Positions 1-8,754 are shown, counted from the stretch's first letter. The stretch is 19,724 bases of DNA from an uncultured Peptococcaceae bacterium (GCA_902492275.1 CABUKW010000049.1:1-19724), one strand, 5' to 3'. Numbers and translations: made by a program. The notes: generated by a model not told the origin, from the sequence alone.

Positions 1-39
1 TTGGATGGCGTCGATTATTTACGGGAAAGGACATTTTAA
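1..39 (+). CDS. C-terminal end of an upstream gene (partial)
   Basis: An open frame enters from the left edge and stops at TAA 37-39, giving the tail LDGVDYLRERTF. Its stop lies one base before the ATG at 41 of the precorrin-2 dehydrogenase gene, the tight spacing expected of an operon partner. Twelve residues are too few to name a family. In related operons a HemX/CcsA-like membrane protein often sits here, but nothing visible proves that. Confidence 0.5.
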   Translation: MDGVDYLRERTF

Positions 40-40
40 G

Positions 41-676
41 ATGACAAGTATGTATCCTGTTACATTAAATTTAAAAGGAAAGTTTTGTACGGTGGTAGGC
101 GGCGGCAGTGTGGCGCTGCGCAAGGTGAAATCGCTGTTGGCACAGGGCGCCGAAGTAACAGTTATCAGTCCGGCACTGCATCCAGAGCTGTCAGCGATGC
201 AGGGACAGTTTGTCTGGATGAACAGCCTTTATAAGGACGGACAGCTGGAAGGCAGCTTTTTGGTAATTGCGGCGACCAATCAGAGAGAAGTCAACCATCA
301 GGTTGCCCAGTGGTGCGAAGAAAATCAGATGCTGGTCAATGTGGTGGATAGCCTGCAAGAAAGCAGCTTTACGGTAAATTCTGCGGTGCAGCGGGGGCAT
401 TTGCAGCTGACGGTATCTACCAATGGCGTCAGTCCGGCAATTTCAAAAAAAATTCGACAGCAACTGGAGCAACAGTTTGGCGCCGAATACGGCGTAATGC
501 TGGAGATTGTGGCAGCAGCCCGTCGGGAAGCTATGCAGACCATTGCCGATGAAGAAAAACGGCGGCAGTTTTTGCAGAGCCTGGCCGATATGGAACTGAC
601 AGAACTGCTGCAGCAGGAACCGCGAGAAGATGTGGAAAAAAGGGTGAGACAATGTCTATCATCTTATTGGGATTAA
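41..676 (+). CDS. sirC: Precorrin-2 dehydrogenase (siroheme synthase N-terminal type)
   Basis: This NAD-dependent enzyme oxidises precorrin-2 to sirohydrochlorin, the branch metabolite for siroheme and cobalamin. The 211-residue protein has the family's N-terminal Rossmann motif VVGGGSVALRK (about residues 18-28). It also has an Asp in NVVDS (about D103) at the position of the Met8p catalytic Asp, and the STNGVSP motif near 126-132. Its length matches stand-alone SirC/Met8-like enzymes, with no fused methyltransferase. The methyltransferase is two genes downstream in the cobA-hemD fusion. I chose ATG 41 because GGGAAAGG at 23-30 is correctly spaced; the frame is open back to an ATG at 5, which lacks a ribosome binding site. 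The 3' end overlaps hemA by 25 bases. Whether it also chelates Fe or Co, as Met8p does, cannot be judged. Confidence 0.9.
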   Translation: MTSMYPVTLNLKGKFCTVVGGGSVALRKVKSLLAQGAEVTVISPALHPELSAMQGQFVWMNSLYKDGQLEGSFLVIAATNQREVNHQVAQWCEENQMLVNVVDSLQESSFTVNSAVQRGHLQLTVSTNGVSPAISKKIRQQLEQQFGAEYGVMLEIVAAARREAMQTIADEEKRRQFLQSLADMELTELLQQEPREDVEKRVRQCLSSYWD

Positions 677-1959
677 ATTATAAAACGGCGCCGGTGGAAA
701 TACGGGAAAAGGTATCGTTGTCCAAAACCCATATTCAGCGGAATGTGGAGCAGCTTCAACAGTTGGAAGGCTCTAAAGGCATTGCCATTCTGTCCACCTG
801 TAACCGCACGGAATTTTATATGGATGCCGATGATGATGAACGGGCGGTTTCTTCCCTGTTAGGTTTCATCGGCGGCTATAGCGGCTGTGCGGAAACGTTG
901 CTGCAGCAGCATCTTTATGTGATGAAGCGCCGCAGTGCAGTGGAGCATTTGTTTACGGTGGCGGCAGGTCTGGATTCTATGATTTTAGGGGAAAGCCAGA
1001 TTCAAGGGCAGGTACAGGACGCCTATAACTATGCCTTAGAATATAATTTATCAGACAGCGTGTTGAATACGCTGCTGATGAGCGCCTTGACGCTGGGAAA
1101 ACGGGTGCGTACGGAAACCTATATCGACCGGCAGGCTGTGTCGGTCAGTTCGGCTGCGGTGGAATTGGCCAAGCAGGAGTTAGGGACGCTGGACGACAAG
1201 ACGGTGCTGATTTTAGGGGCCGGCGATACTAGTGAACTGGCTGCCCGTCATTTGGTCAGCAACGGCATCAGCGGCGTGATTGTGGCCAACCGTACCTTTG
1301 AACGGGCCCAGCGTCTGGCTGATGAATTCGGCGGGAAGGCTGTGCGGCTGGACCATTTTGGCGCTTATTTAGACAGCGCCGACATTATTATCAGCTGTAC
1401 CGCTTCGCCCAAATACATCATTGAGAAAAAAGATATTGAGCGGTTAGTGGCTCAGCGCACCAAACCGCTGCTGTTTATGGACATTGCAGTGCCCCGTGAT
1501 ATTGATCCGGCCGTGGCCCAGTTGGATAATGTATTTTTGTATGATATCGACGATATGCAGAACGTGGTAGCGCAAAATTTAGAAGGTCGGCAGAAGGAAG
1601 CCGTCAAAGCCCGGCGAATTGTAGAAGAAGAGGTAGAAAACTTTTTTTTCTGGCTGGATTCGCTGCTGGTGGTGCCGACCATCGTAAAGCTGCGGGAACA
1701 GGCCGAGCAGATTAAGAAAAAAGAAGTGGAAAAGGCTTTGCGGCGTATTGACAATGTGACGCCGCGGGAGAAAAAAATTGTGGAACAACTGGCCCATTCC
1801 ATCGTCAGCCAATGGCTGCATAAGCCTATGTATAATTTGCGGTATTTAGCTGGCAGCCACGCAGACCGCATTGATTGTTATATGCAGGCGGTAAACGATT
1901 TATTCGGGCTCTCAGAAGACGTCAAACAGCAGGAAGATGAGGTGGGAACGCATGCTTAA
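652..1959 (+). CDS. hemA: Glutamyl-tRNA reductase
   Basis: HemA performs the first committed step of C5 tetrapyrrole synthesis, the NADPH-dependent reduction of glutamyl-tRNA(Glu) to glutamate-1-semialdehyde. The 435-residue protein has the normal family length. The catalytic nucleophile is Cys50 in LSTCNRTEFY. The conserved block GLDSMILGESQIQGQ follows at about 106-120. The NADPH-binding loop is LGAGDTSELAARH at about 188-200; it has GDTSEL where many homologues have GxMGEL. The C-terminal part is the helical dimerisation domain, rich in charged residues. The gene overlaps both its upstream neighbour and hemC, so translation is probably coupled. It acts with HemL in a channelling pair, and hemL lies further down the same operon. 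Confidence 0.97.
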   Translation: MSIILLGLNYKTAPVEIREKVSLSKTHIQRNVEQLQQLEGSKGIAILSTCNRTEFYMDADDDERAVSSLLGFIGGYSGCAETLLQQHLYVMKRRSAVEHLFTVAAGLDSMILGESQIQGQVQDAYNYALEYNLSDSVLNTLLMSALTLGKRVRTETYIDRQAVSVSSAAVELAKQELGTLDDKTVLILGAGDTSELAARHLVSNGISGVIVANRTFERAQRLADEFGGKAVRLDHFGAYLDSADIIISCTASPKYIIEKKDIERLVAQRTKPLLFMDIAVPRDIDPAVAQLDNVFLYDIDDMQNVVAQNLEGRQKEAVKARRIVEEEVENFFFWLDSLLVVPTIVKLREQAEQIKKKEVEKALRRIDNVTPREKKIVEQLAHSIVSQWLHKPMYNLRYLAGSHADRIDCYMQAVNDLFGLSEDVKQQEDEVGTHA

Positions 1960-2890
1960 AAAGAAAATCAAGGTTGGTTCCAGAGATAGTGTGCTGGCCA
2001 TGTGGCAGACGCAGTTTGTCATCGACCGGCTGCAGGAAGCAACCGATGGCTACGAGTTTGAAATCGTTTCGTTAAAAACCAAGGGCGATAAAATTTTAGA
2101 TGTCGCTTTGTCGAAAATCGGTGATAAAGGTCTCTTTACCAGAGAACTGGAACGGGGATTGCTGGAGGGCGAGATTGCCTTTGCGGTACACAGCATGAAG
2201 GACATGCCCACTGCTTTGCCGGAAGGCTTGCAGATTTCTTCCATGCTGAAACGGCATAATCCGGCCGATGTGTTGATATCCGAACGATATGATTCTTTTG
2301 CTGCACTGCCGCAGGGCGCCAAAGTGGGAACCAGCAGTTTACGCCGCAGAGCGCAGCTTTTGCACCAACGTCCTGATTTGGAAATTCATGATTTGCGGGG
2401 CAATTTACAAACCCGTATGCGCAAAATGAGAGAGGAACAATTTGACGGAATAATTTTGGCCGCTGCTGGCGTAGAGCGGTTGGGCTGGCAGGACAAAATC
2501 ACCGAGGAATTATCCTATGATGTTTGTTTGCCGGCAGTCAGTCAGGGTGTTATCGGCGTGGAGACCCGTTCTGACGATGCAGAAATCATTGCGCTGGTGC
2601 AGCTGGTCAATGATTTGGAAACCCAATGGTGCGTAGAAGCCGAACGGGCCTTATTGCAGGCATTGGAAGGGGGTTGCCAGATTCCCATCGCCGCCTATGG
2701 GCAGTTAGACGGAAGTCAACTCACATTGGATGGTCTGGTGGGCTCCTTAGATGGGAAAACCATCATTCGTGATACCGTCACCGGCAGCGTCGAGGAACGG
2801 GTGCAGTTGGGACAGCAATTAGCGCAGCGCTTAGCCGCCCAGGGCGGACAGGCAATTTTAGATGAAATCAGAATGGAGCTTCAGGCATGA
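1952..2890 (+). CDS. hemC: Hydroxymethylbilane synthase (porphobilinogen deaminase)
   Basis: HemC condenses four porphobilinogen molecules into the linear hydroxymethylbilane, the substrate of HemD. The 312-residue protein starts with the family's KVGSRDS block. It has HSMKDMPT with the catalytic Asp at residue 84, the same number as in E. coli. The substrate-binding Arg cluster is GTSSLRRRAQ. The dipyrromethane-cofactor Cys lies in LEGGCQIPIAAYG at about residue 242. I prefer ATG 1952 (MLKKKIKVG) because GAGGTGG at 1939-1945 is well placed for it. An in-frame ATG at 1937 would add five residues but has no spaced ribosome binding site. The start overlaps the end of hemA, and the stop overlaps the next start in an ATGA. 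Confidence 0.97.
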   Translation: MLKKKIKVGSRDSVLAMWQTQFVIDRLQEATDGYEFEIVSLKTKGDKILDVALSKIGDKGLFTRELERGLLEGEIAFAVHSMKDMPTALPEGLQISSMLKRHNPADVLISERYDSFAALPQGAKVGTSSLRRRAQLLHQRPDLEIHDLRGNLQTRMRKMREEQFDGIILAAAGVERLGWQDKITEELSYDVCLPAVSQGVIGVETRSDDAEIIALVQLVNDLETQWCVEAERALLQALEGGCQIPIAAYGQLDGSQLTLDGLVGSLDGKTIIRDTVTGSVEERVQLGQQLAQRLAAQGGQAILDEIRMELQA

Positions 2891-4404
2891 ACAACGGAAA
2901 AGTATATTTAATCGGAGCCGGTCCTGGCGATGTGAAGTTGATTACGGTGAAGGGCCTGGAATGTATCCAAAAAGCTGATGTCATTGTTTATGACCGGCTG
3001 GCCAATCCGCGTCTGCTCAGTTATCGCCGGCCCGATGCAGAATTAATCTATGTGGGCAAATCGCCGGACCGCCATACCTTAACCCAGGACGAAATCAATC
3101 AGGTGCTGGTGGAGGAAGGCTTAAAGGGTAAAATTGTTGCCCGTTTAAAAGGCGGCGACCCTTATGTGTTTGGCCGCGGCGGAGAAGAAGGAGAGGAATT
3201 GCGCAAAGCCGGTGTTGCCTTTGAGGAAGTGCCGGGTATTACATCGGCCATTTCAGTGCCGGCTTATGCAGGGATTCCCATTACCCATCGCGACTTTACT
3301 TCTACCTTTACGGTGATTACCGGTCATGAAGAACCGGGTAAGGAAACCAGCAACATTAACTGGCCCCGTTTGGCCCAAGACCCAGGAACGCTGGTATTCT
3401 TGATGGGCGTCGGCAATCTGCCGCAGATTGTAGAAAAATTAATAGCCAACGGCAAGGACGGAAAAACACCGATTGCGCTCATTCGTTGGGGCACCCGTCC
3501 AGAACAGCAGGTCGTTACCGGTACCTTGGAAAACATTGTAGCAGTGGTGGAGCGAGCTGGCTTGAAATCACCGGCTATCATCATCATTGGTCAGGTAGTT
3601 ACGCTGCGGAACACTTTACGTTGGTTTGAAGACCAGCCATTATTCGGCAAGCGGGTATTGGTGACCCGTTCCCGGGAACAAGCCAGTGCTCTGTCGGAAA
3701 AATTAGAAAATCTGGGTGCAGAGGTGTGGGAATATCCTACTATCAAAATCAAAGAACCCGATGATTTGGCTGCTTTGGACAAGGCTGTGGCCAATGCAGG
3801 TATGTATAACTGGATTATCTTCACCAGTGTGAACGGCGTAAAGGCATTCTTTCAGCGATTGCGTGCGCAAAAGCTGGATATTCGCAGTTTAAAAGAAGCC
3901 AAGATTTGCGCTATTGGCCCTAAAACGGCAGAAGCCTTGGAAGAACGTGGTCTGTTGGTGGACGTGATGCCGGAGGTATTTCGGGCCGAGGCAGTGCTGG
4001 AAGCGTTACAGGGCCGCATTCAGTCCGGCGATAAAATTTTGTTGCCCCGTGCCGATTTGGCTCGCCAGTTGCTGGTAGATAGTCTGAAAAGATTAGGGGC
4101 GCAGGTGGATGAAGTGGTGGCTTATCAAACTGTTTTGGCTGATGCCGCCGACACCCAACTGTTGTTGGAAAAATTGCGGGCCGGTGAAATTCATGTGCTG
4201 ACATTTACCAGTTCTTCTACCGTGACCAATTTTCTGCAATTATTAGGGGAACACCGTCAGTTATTGCAAGGCATTACAGTGGCCTGTATTGGGCCGATTA
4301 CAGCAGAAACCGCGAAAAAGAACGGTTTATCTATTGACATTTGTGCCGAGCAATATACCATTGATGGCTTAGTGGAAGCAATTCGAAGCTATTTTGCGCA
4401 GTGA
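2887..4404 (+). CDS. cobA-hemD: Fused uroporphyrinogen-III C-methyltransferase / uroporphyrinogen-III synthase
   Basis: This 505-residue protein has two enzymes. Residues 1 to about 245 are a SAM-dependent methyltransferase (CobA/SUMT) that turns uroporphyrinogen III into precorrin-2. It shows the N-terminal VYLIGAGPGDVKLIT block, ARLKGGDPYVFGRGGEE at about 85-101, and VPGITSAISVPAYAGIP at about 115-131. Residues from about 252 to the end are a HemD-type synthase that closes and inverts hydroxymethylbilane to uroporphyrinogen III. That part opens with KRVLVTRSREQA and includes FTSVNGVKAF and LTFTSSSTVTNF. This fusion is known in Firmicutes and joins the last shared step to the siroheme/cobalamin branch. 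Adjacent sirC supplies the following oxidation. The start overlaps the hemC stop (ATGA). Confidence 0.95.
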   Translation: MNNGKVYLIGAGPGDVKLITVKGLECIQKADVIVYDRLANPRLLSYRRPDAELIYVGKSPDRHTLTQDEINQVLVEEGLKGKIVARLKGGDPYVFGRGGEEGEELRKAGVAFEEVPGITSAISVPAYAGIPITHRDFTSTFTVITGHEEPGKETSNINWPRLAQDPGTLVFLMGVGNLPQIVEKLIANGKDGKTPIALIRWGTRPEQQVVTGTLENIVAVVERAGLKSPAIIIIGQVVTLRNTLRWFEDQPLFGKRVLVTRSREQASALSEKLENLGAEVWEYPTIKIKEPDDLAALDKAVANAGMYNWIIFTSVNGVKAFFQRLRAQKLDIRSLKEAKICAIGPKTAEALEERGLLVDVMPEVFRAEAVLEALQGRIQSGDKILLPRADLARQLLVDSLKRLGAQVDEVVAYQTVLADAADTQLLLEKLRAGEIHVLTFTSSSTVTNFLQLLGEHRQLLQGITVACIGPITAETAKKNGLSIDICAEQYTIDGLVEAIRSYFAQ

Positions 4405-4474
4405 AAACTGTTTAATGGCAGCAAAAGTTGTTTATATCTATAAAAAATAGAGTTTAAGAAAAGAGGCAATGAGA

Positions 4475-5461
4475 ATGTTTCCAGAAACAAGAATGCGCAG
4501 ATTCAGAAAAAATGAAACCATCCGCAGTATGGTGCGAGAATCGAGAGTGCATACAGAACAGTTGATTTATCCTATTTTTGTGGTGGAAGGTGATGATCAG
4601 AAAAATCCGATTCCGTCCATGCCGGGCATTTATCAATATTCCCTGGACCATTTGCTGGAAGAAGTGAAACGGGCTGTAGAAGTCGGCATTCATAGCATTA
4701 TTTTATTTGGGATTCCGGCAGAAAAAGATCCGGTAGGCAGTCAAGCCTATGCGGAAGATGGCATTGTGCAGCAGGCTATCCGGAAAGTGCGGGCGGCTTA
4801 TCCTGATTTGGTTATTATTGCTGATTGCTGTTTATGTGAATATACCAGTCATGGTCATTGCGGGCTTGTCAGTCCAGAAGGCGAAATTCTCAACGACCCA
4901 ACGCTGAGCCTTTTGGCAAAAACAGCCGTGTCACAGGCTGCAGCCGGTGCCGATATTATTGCGCCTTCCGATATGATGGATGGCCGCGTGGGTATGATCC
5001 GCGCTGCCTTAGATCAGGCAGGCTATCCCGATGTGGCGGTGATGGCTTATTCAGCCAAATATGCGTCAGCCTTTTACGGACCTTTCCGGGATGCGGCAGG
5101 TTCCGCGCCCCAGTTTGGCGATCGCAAAACTTATCAGATGGACCCGGCCTCCAGTGTACGGCAGGCTATGGCGGAAACCGAACTGGATGTAGCAGAAGGA
5201 GCTGACTATATCATTGTCAAACCGGCGTTGTCTTATCTGGATATTATGACAAGAACTAGAGAATCTTTTTATCAGCCTGTGGTAGCTTATAATGTCAGTG
5301 GTGAATATGCCATGGTAAAAGCTGCCGCCGCTAACGGATGGATTGATGAAAAGAAAATTGTGATGGAAATTATGACCGGCTTTGTACGGGCCGGCGCCGA
5401 TTTGATTTTGACCTATCATGCCATTGATGTGGCCAGATGGCTGCAGGAAGCTAACAAATAA
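4475..5461 (+). CDS. hemB: Delta-aminolevulinic acid dehydratase (porphobilinogen synthase)
   Basis: HemB condenses two 5-aminolevulinate molecules to porphobilinogen. With the ATG at 4475 the protein is 328 residues (MFPETRMRRFR). AGAGG at 4462-4466 sits 8 bases before this start, but only 2 bases before the in-frame ATG at 4469. The active-site lysines are in MAYSAKYASAFYGPFR (K195) and IIVKPALSYLD (K249). The metal site is the cysteine type, DCCLCEYTSHGHCG with C119, C121 and C129, so a catalytic Zn enzyme is expected rather than the Mg/Asp-rich type. An additional Cys at 118 stands beside the ligands. A 70-base gap separates it from cobA-hemD with no clear terminator, so it probably belongs to the same transcript. 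Confidence 0.96.
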   Translation: MFPETRMRRFRKNETIRSMVRESRVHTEQLIYPIFVVEGDDQKNPIPSMPGIYQYSLDHLLEEVKRAVEVGIHSIILFGIPAEKDPVGSQAYAEDGIVQQAIRKVRAAYPDLVIIADCCLCEYTSHGHCGLVSPEGEILNDPTLSLLAKTAVSQAAAGADIIAPSDMMDGRVGMIRAALDQAGYPDVAVMAYSAKYASAFYGPFRDAAGSAPQFGDRKTYQMDPASSVRQAMAETELDVAEGADYIIVKPALSYLDIMTRTRESFYQPVVAYNVSGEYAMVKAAAANGWIDEKKIVMEIMTGFVRAGADLILTYHAIDVARWLQEANK

Positions 5462-5510
5462 AAATTGGCAGCAATCATAATACTTTATAATGAGAGGGGA
5501 TTTTATAACG

Positions 5511-6806
5511 ATGGATTTTTCGAAATCGCAGCAATTATATCAAGAAGCAGTTGAATTGATTCCCGGCGGTGTCAATAGTCCTGTCCGCGCCTTTAAAGCA
5601 GTAGGGGATTTTCCTGTTTTCATCGAAAAAGGGGAAGGCTCTAAGCTGTACGACGTGGACGGCAATGAATATGTAGATTACATTTGCTCTTGGGGACCGT
5701 TATTATTAGGTCATCAGCCGGCCTCTGTGACAGCCGCTGTACAAGAAGCACTGTTAAAGGGCAGCACTTACGGTGCGCCGACGGCATTAGAAGTTGAAAT
5801 TGCGAAATTGATTGTGGATGCAGTACCGTCGGTAGAAATGGTGCGTATGGTAAACTCCGGAACAGAAGCCACGATGAGTGCTATTCGCTTGGCCCGTGGT
5901 TATACCAAGCGCAATAAGCTGGTGAAATTTGAAGGCTGCTATCACGGTCACGCCGACCATCTGCTGATTAAAGCAGGCTCCGGCGCTTTAACCTTTGGCG
6001 TGCCTTCCAGTCCTGGCGTACCGGAATCGATCGCGTCCGAAACCTTAACCGCTACCTATAATGATTTAGAAAGTGTGAAAAACTTATTTACCCAATATCC
6101 AGATCAAATTGCCGCTGTTATTGTAGAGCCGATTGCTGGAAATATGGGTTTGGTGCCGCCAGCAGAAGGATTTTTAGCAGGGCTGCGGGAAATTACCAAG
6201 GAGCATGGCGCTTTGTTGATTTTTGATGAAGTTATCAGCGGATTCCGCGCTTCCTACGGCGGTGCGCAAAAGGTATACGATATTATGCCGGACTTGACCT
6301 GTCTGGGTAAAATCATCGGCGGTGGTCTGCCGGTGGGTGCTTACGGCGGTCGTAGAGAAATTATGGAACAGGTCGCTCCAGTGGGGCCAGTTTACCAAGC
6401 TGGCACCTTGTCAGGCAATCCGGTTGCCATGGCGGCTGGGATTGCAACATTAAAAGAATTAGCCCAACCAGGCGTTTATGAAGCAGTAGAAGCCAAAGCG
6501 AAAACATTGGCCGTCGGCTTACAGGCTGCTGCTGAGGAAGCCGGCGTGCAGGTGGCCATTAATCAAAGCGCATCTTTGCTAACCGTATTTTTTACCGCCG
6601 AAAAAGTAGATAGCTACGCTGCTGCTATGAAATCCGATACAAGTAAATTTAAAGTATTCTTCCAGTCTATGCTGAATCAGGGAATTTATCTACCGCCATC
6701 GCAGTTTGAATGCTGGTTTGTATCGTTAGCCCATAGCGACGCTGATTTGGACAAAACCATTGCCGCTGCCAAACAGGCTTTTGCTGCCGTGGCCGCAATG
6801 TCCTGA
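5511..6806 (+). CDS. hemL: Glutamate-1-semialdehyde 2,1-aminomutase
   Basis: HemL is a PLP enzyme that isomerises glutamate-1-semialdehyde from HemA into 5-aminolevulinate. From ATG 5511 the protein is 431 residues, the standard length. It shows the N-terminal IPGGVNSPVRAF block, the MVNSGTEATMSAIRLARG cofactor region, and CYHGHADHLL. The fold-type I Asp is in FDEVISGFR (about 238-246). The PLP-binding lysine is in CLGKIIGGGLPVGAYGG at about K267. The gene reads open from an ATG at 5490, but the ribosome binding site AGAGGGG at 5493-5499 lies after that codon and serves ATG 5511 instead. With hemA it completes the tRNA-dependent C5 route. Only 29 bases separate it from miaB. Confidence 0.97.
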   Translation: MDFSKSQQLYQEAVELIPGGVNSPVRAFKAVGDFPVFIEKGEGSKLYDVDGNEYVDYICSWGPLLLGHQPASVTAAVQEALLKGSTYGAPTALEVEIAKLIVDAVPSVEMVRMVNSGTEATMSAIRLARGYTKRNKLVKFEGCYHGHADHLLIKAGSGALTFGVPSSPGVPESIASETLTATYNDLESVKNLFTQYPDQIAAVIVEPIAGNMGLVPPAEGFLAGLREITKEHGALLIFDEVISGFRASYGGAQKVYDIMPDLTCLGKIIGGGLPVGAYGGRREIMEQVAPVGPVYQAGTLSGNPVAMAAGIATLKELAQPGVYEAVEAKAKTLAVGLQAAAEEAGVQVAINQSASLLTVFFTAEKVDSYAAAMKSDTSKFKVFFQSMLNQGIYLPPSQFECWFVSLAHSDADLDKTIAAAKQAFAAVAAMS

Positions 6807-6835
6807 TTGCCATCTGGAATGAGAGAGGTGTCACT

Positions 6836-8230
6836 GTGCAGGAACAGAATGCATATTATATCAGTCAAATTTGCAGTCAAAATGCGCTGTATACCCAACA
6901 GACTGGAAAAACAAAAAAATGTTTGACCCATACTTTCGGTTGTCAAATGAATGAACGGGATTCGGAAATTCTGTTTGGATTTTTGACGGAGATGGGGTAT
7001 GAAAAAACAGACAAAGAAGCAGAAGCCGATTTGGTACTGTTTAATACTTGCTGTATCCGCGAAAAGGCGGAAAGCAAAGTGCTGAGCCAATTGGGAGAAC
7101 TCAAAAGGTTAAAGCAGAAAAAGCCGGACATGATCATCGGCGTTTGTGGCTGTATGATGCAGCAAAAAGGCATGGCTGAGTTAATCCGCAGCTCTGCACC
7201 CCATGTGGATCTGATTTTTGGAACTCACAATCTGCATCGTTTTCCTGTCTATCTGTATCAGCTTTATCAGGGCGCAGGCAGACAAATTGAGATTTTGGAG
7301 AAAGAGGAAGCGGTGCAGGAAGGCTTGCCCGCTTACCGGGACTATCCTTTTAAGGCGCTGGTGAATATCGTTTATGGCTGCAATAACTTCTGCACCTACT
7401 GTATTGTACCTTATGTGCGGGGGCGGGAACGAAGCCGCCAGCAGGCTGATATTGTGCGAGAAGTCCGACAACTGGTGGAAGACGGAGTAGTAGAAATTAC
7501 CCTGTTGGGACAGAATGTGAATAGCTACGGTTTGGATTTGCACAATGGCACCACCTTTGCCGGGTTGCTGCGCGAATTGAATCAAATTGAAGGGCTGCGC
7601 CGTATTCGCTATATGACCTCCCATCCGAAGGATTTAACGGAGGAATTGGTGAAAACCATCGCAGAGAGCAGTAAAGTGTGCAACCATTTTCATTTGCCGG
7701 TACAGTCGGGCAGCAGTCGTGTGCTGCGATTGATGAACCGCCGCTACACCAAAGAGGATTATTTGCGTTTAATCAAGCTGATTCGCAAATATATGCCAGA
7801 AGCCGCTATTACAACCGATATCATTGTGGGTTTTCCCGGTGAAACTGAAGCAGATTTTTTAGAAACTGTCGATTTGGTGCGGCAAGTGAAGTTTGACAGC
7901 GCTTTTACGTTTATATATTCCAAGCGTACCGGTACGCCGGCTGCCCGCATGGAAGACCCCGTTTCTTTAGAAGAAAAGAAAGAACGGCTGCAGCGTTTAA
8001 ATGATGCGCTCAGTCACATTAGCCGCGGAATCAATGATAAACTACAGGATACCGTGGTAGAAGTTCTGGTGGAAGGACCCAGCAAAACCAACGATGCGAT
8101 GCTGAGTGGGCGCACGACCACCAATAAAACTGTTATTTTTGCAGGAGATCCTTCCCTGGTTGGCAAGTTTGTAAATGTTACAATAACGGAAGCGCAAACA
8201 TGGGTATTAAAGGGTACTTTAGCAGAATAA
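6836..8230 (+). CDS. miaB: tRNA-2-methylthio-N6-dimethylallyladenosine synthase (MiaB)
   Basis: MiaB is a radical-SAM methylthiotransferase that adds a methylthio group to i6A37 of tRNAs reading UNN codons. The 464-residue protein has the family's three parts. The N-terminal UPF0004 domain carries auxiliary-cluster cysteines C36 (TFGCQMN), C72 (NTCCIRE) and C106 (CGCMMQQ). The radical-SAM core has the CxxxCxxC triad C182/C186/C189 in YGCNNFCTYCIVPYVRGRERS. A TRAM-like RNA-binding tail runs from about residue 400. PYVRGRERS separates it from the RimO and MtaB branches. The start is a GTG with AGAGG at 6824-6828 upstream. It is co-directional with hemL and with the YlbF-family gene behind it, mirroring Bacillus ymcB-ymcA. 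Two [4Fe-4S] clusters make it iron-dependent. Confidence 0.96.
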   Translation: MQEQNAYYISQICSQNALYTQQTGKTKKCLTHTFGCQMNERDSEILFGFLTEMGYEKTDKEAEADLVLFNTCCIREKAESKVLSQLGELKRLKQKKPDMIIGVCGCMMQQKGMAELIRSSAPHVDLIFGTHNLHRFPVYLYQLYQGAGRQIEILEKEEAVQEGLPAYRDYPFKALVNIVYGCNNFCTYCIVPYVRGRERSRQQADIVREVRQLVEDGVVEITLLGQNVNSYGLDLHNGTTFAGLLRELNQIEGLRRIRYMTSHPKDLTEELVKTIAESSKVCNHFHLPVQSGSSRVLRLMNRRYTKEDYLRLIKLIRKYMPEAAITTDIIVGFPGETEADFLETVDLVRQVKFDSAFTFIYSKRTGTPAARMEDPVSLEEKKERLQRLNDALSHISRGINDKLQDTVVEVLVEGPSKTNDAMLSGRTTTNKTVIFAGDPSLVGKFVNVTITEAQTWVLKGTLAE

Positions 8231-8269
8231 AATAAAAAAGAATTTTTGAATTTATGCGGAGGTGCTACT

Positions 8270-8677
8270 GTGGATATTTTCACAAAAGCAAAAGAATTAG
8301 CCGATGCCATTGCTAATTCTACAGAATTGGCTTCTTTGAAAGAAGCAGAAATGAAAATGATGATGGACAATGAAGCAAGAGCTATTGTAGAAGAATATCA
8401 GGGAATCCAGACGGATGCCATGAACAAAGGCTTAAGCTTCGAAGATTTGTCGGAAGAAGAAAAGAAACATGTGGAAGAATTGGAAGCAAAGATGAACGAA
8501 AACGCCAACATCAGCGCATTTTTAGGCGCCAATCAGGCTTTTGAACAGATTTTGCGTTCTGTGAACATGATTATTGGCGCTGCTATCAATGGTGGCAATC
8601 AGGGCGGCTGCAGCAGTTGCGGCTCTCACGGTGCAGATGGCAGCTGTAACTGTAGCGGCGGCTGCGGAAGCTGCTAA
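8270..8677 (+). CDS. YlbF/YmcA-family protein with Cys-rich tail
   Basis: The 135-residue product is a helical, Glu/Lys-rich YlbF/YmcA-family protein: residues 1 to about 105 look like DIFTKAKELADAI...LGANQAFEQILRSVN. In Bacillus, members of this family (RicA/YmcA, RicF/YlbF) join RicT in a [4Fe-4S]-bearing complex that modulates RNase Y. ymcA follows miaB there exactly as this gene does here. After a short hydrophobic stretch (MIIGAAINGG) comes a Gly/Ser-rich tail of about 26 residues with six cysteines in a CxxC, CxC, CxxC order, which suggests bound metal or an Fe-S cluster. I chose GTG 8270 because GGAGG at 8258-8262 is 7 bases ahead; the frame is open back to a TTG at 8246 upstream of that site. 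Assignment to YmcA versus YlbF is not certain. Confidence 0.85.
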   Translation: MDIFTKAKELADAIANSTELASLKEAEMKMMMDNEARAIVEEYQGIQTDAMNKGLSFEDLSEEEKKHVEELEAKMNENANISAFLGANQAFEQILRSVNMIIGAAINGGNQGGCSSCGSHGADGSCNCSGGCGSC

Positions 8678-8700
8678 GCAGTATAACGTAAAATCAGGAA

Positions 8701-8735
8701 AAAACGGTGTAGCTTTATGGCTATACCGTTTTTTT
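8701..8735 (+). terminator. Rho-independent terminator ending the heme-miaB-ylbF unit
   Basis: The stem is ACGGTGTAGC (8704-8713) with GCTATACCGT (8720-8729), one G-U pair and a six-base loop. A-run to T-run pairing extends it, and a run of T follows. It lies 23 bases after the YlbF-family stop and before the ATPase promoter, so it separates the two units. Confidence 0.9.
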
Positions 8736-8754
8736 GTTTCAGTGTTAATTTTTA

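Noticed and set aside
1452..1871. A 139-codon frame opposite hemA.
   Set aside because: It lies wholly within hemA, which has clear motifs. The Ser/Arg-rich antisense product is a shadow.
5465..5491. TTGGCA and TATAAT before hemL, as an internal promoter.
   Set aside because: The spacing is only 15 bases, and the start would fall almost on the ribosome binding site. The gap is short and hemL probably shares the upstream transcript.
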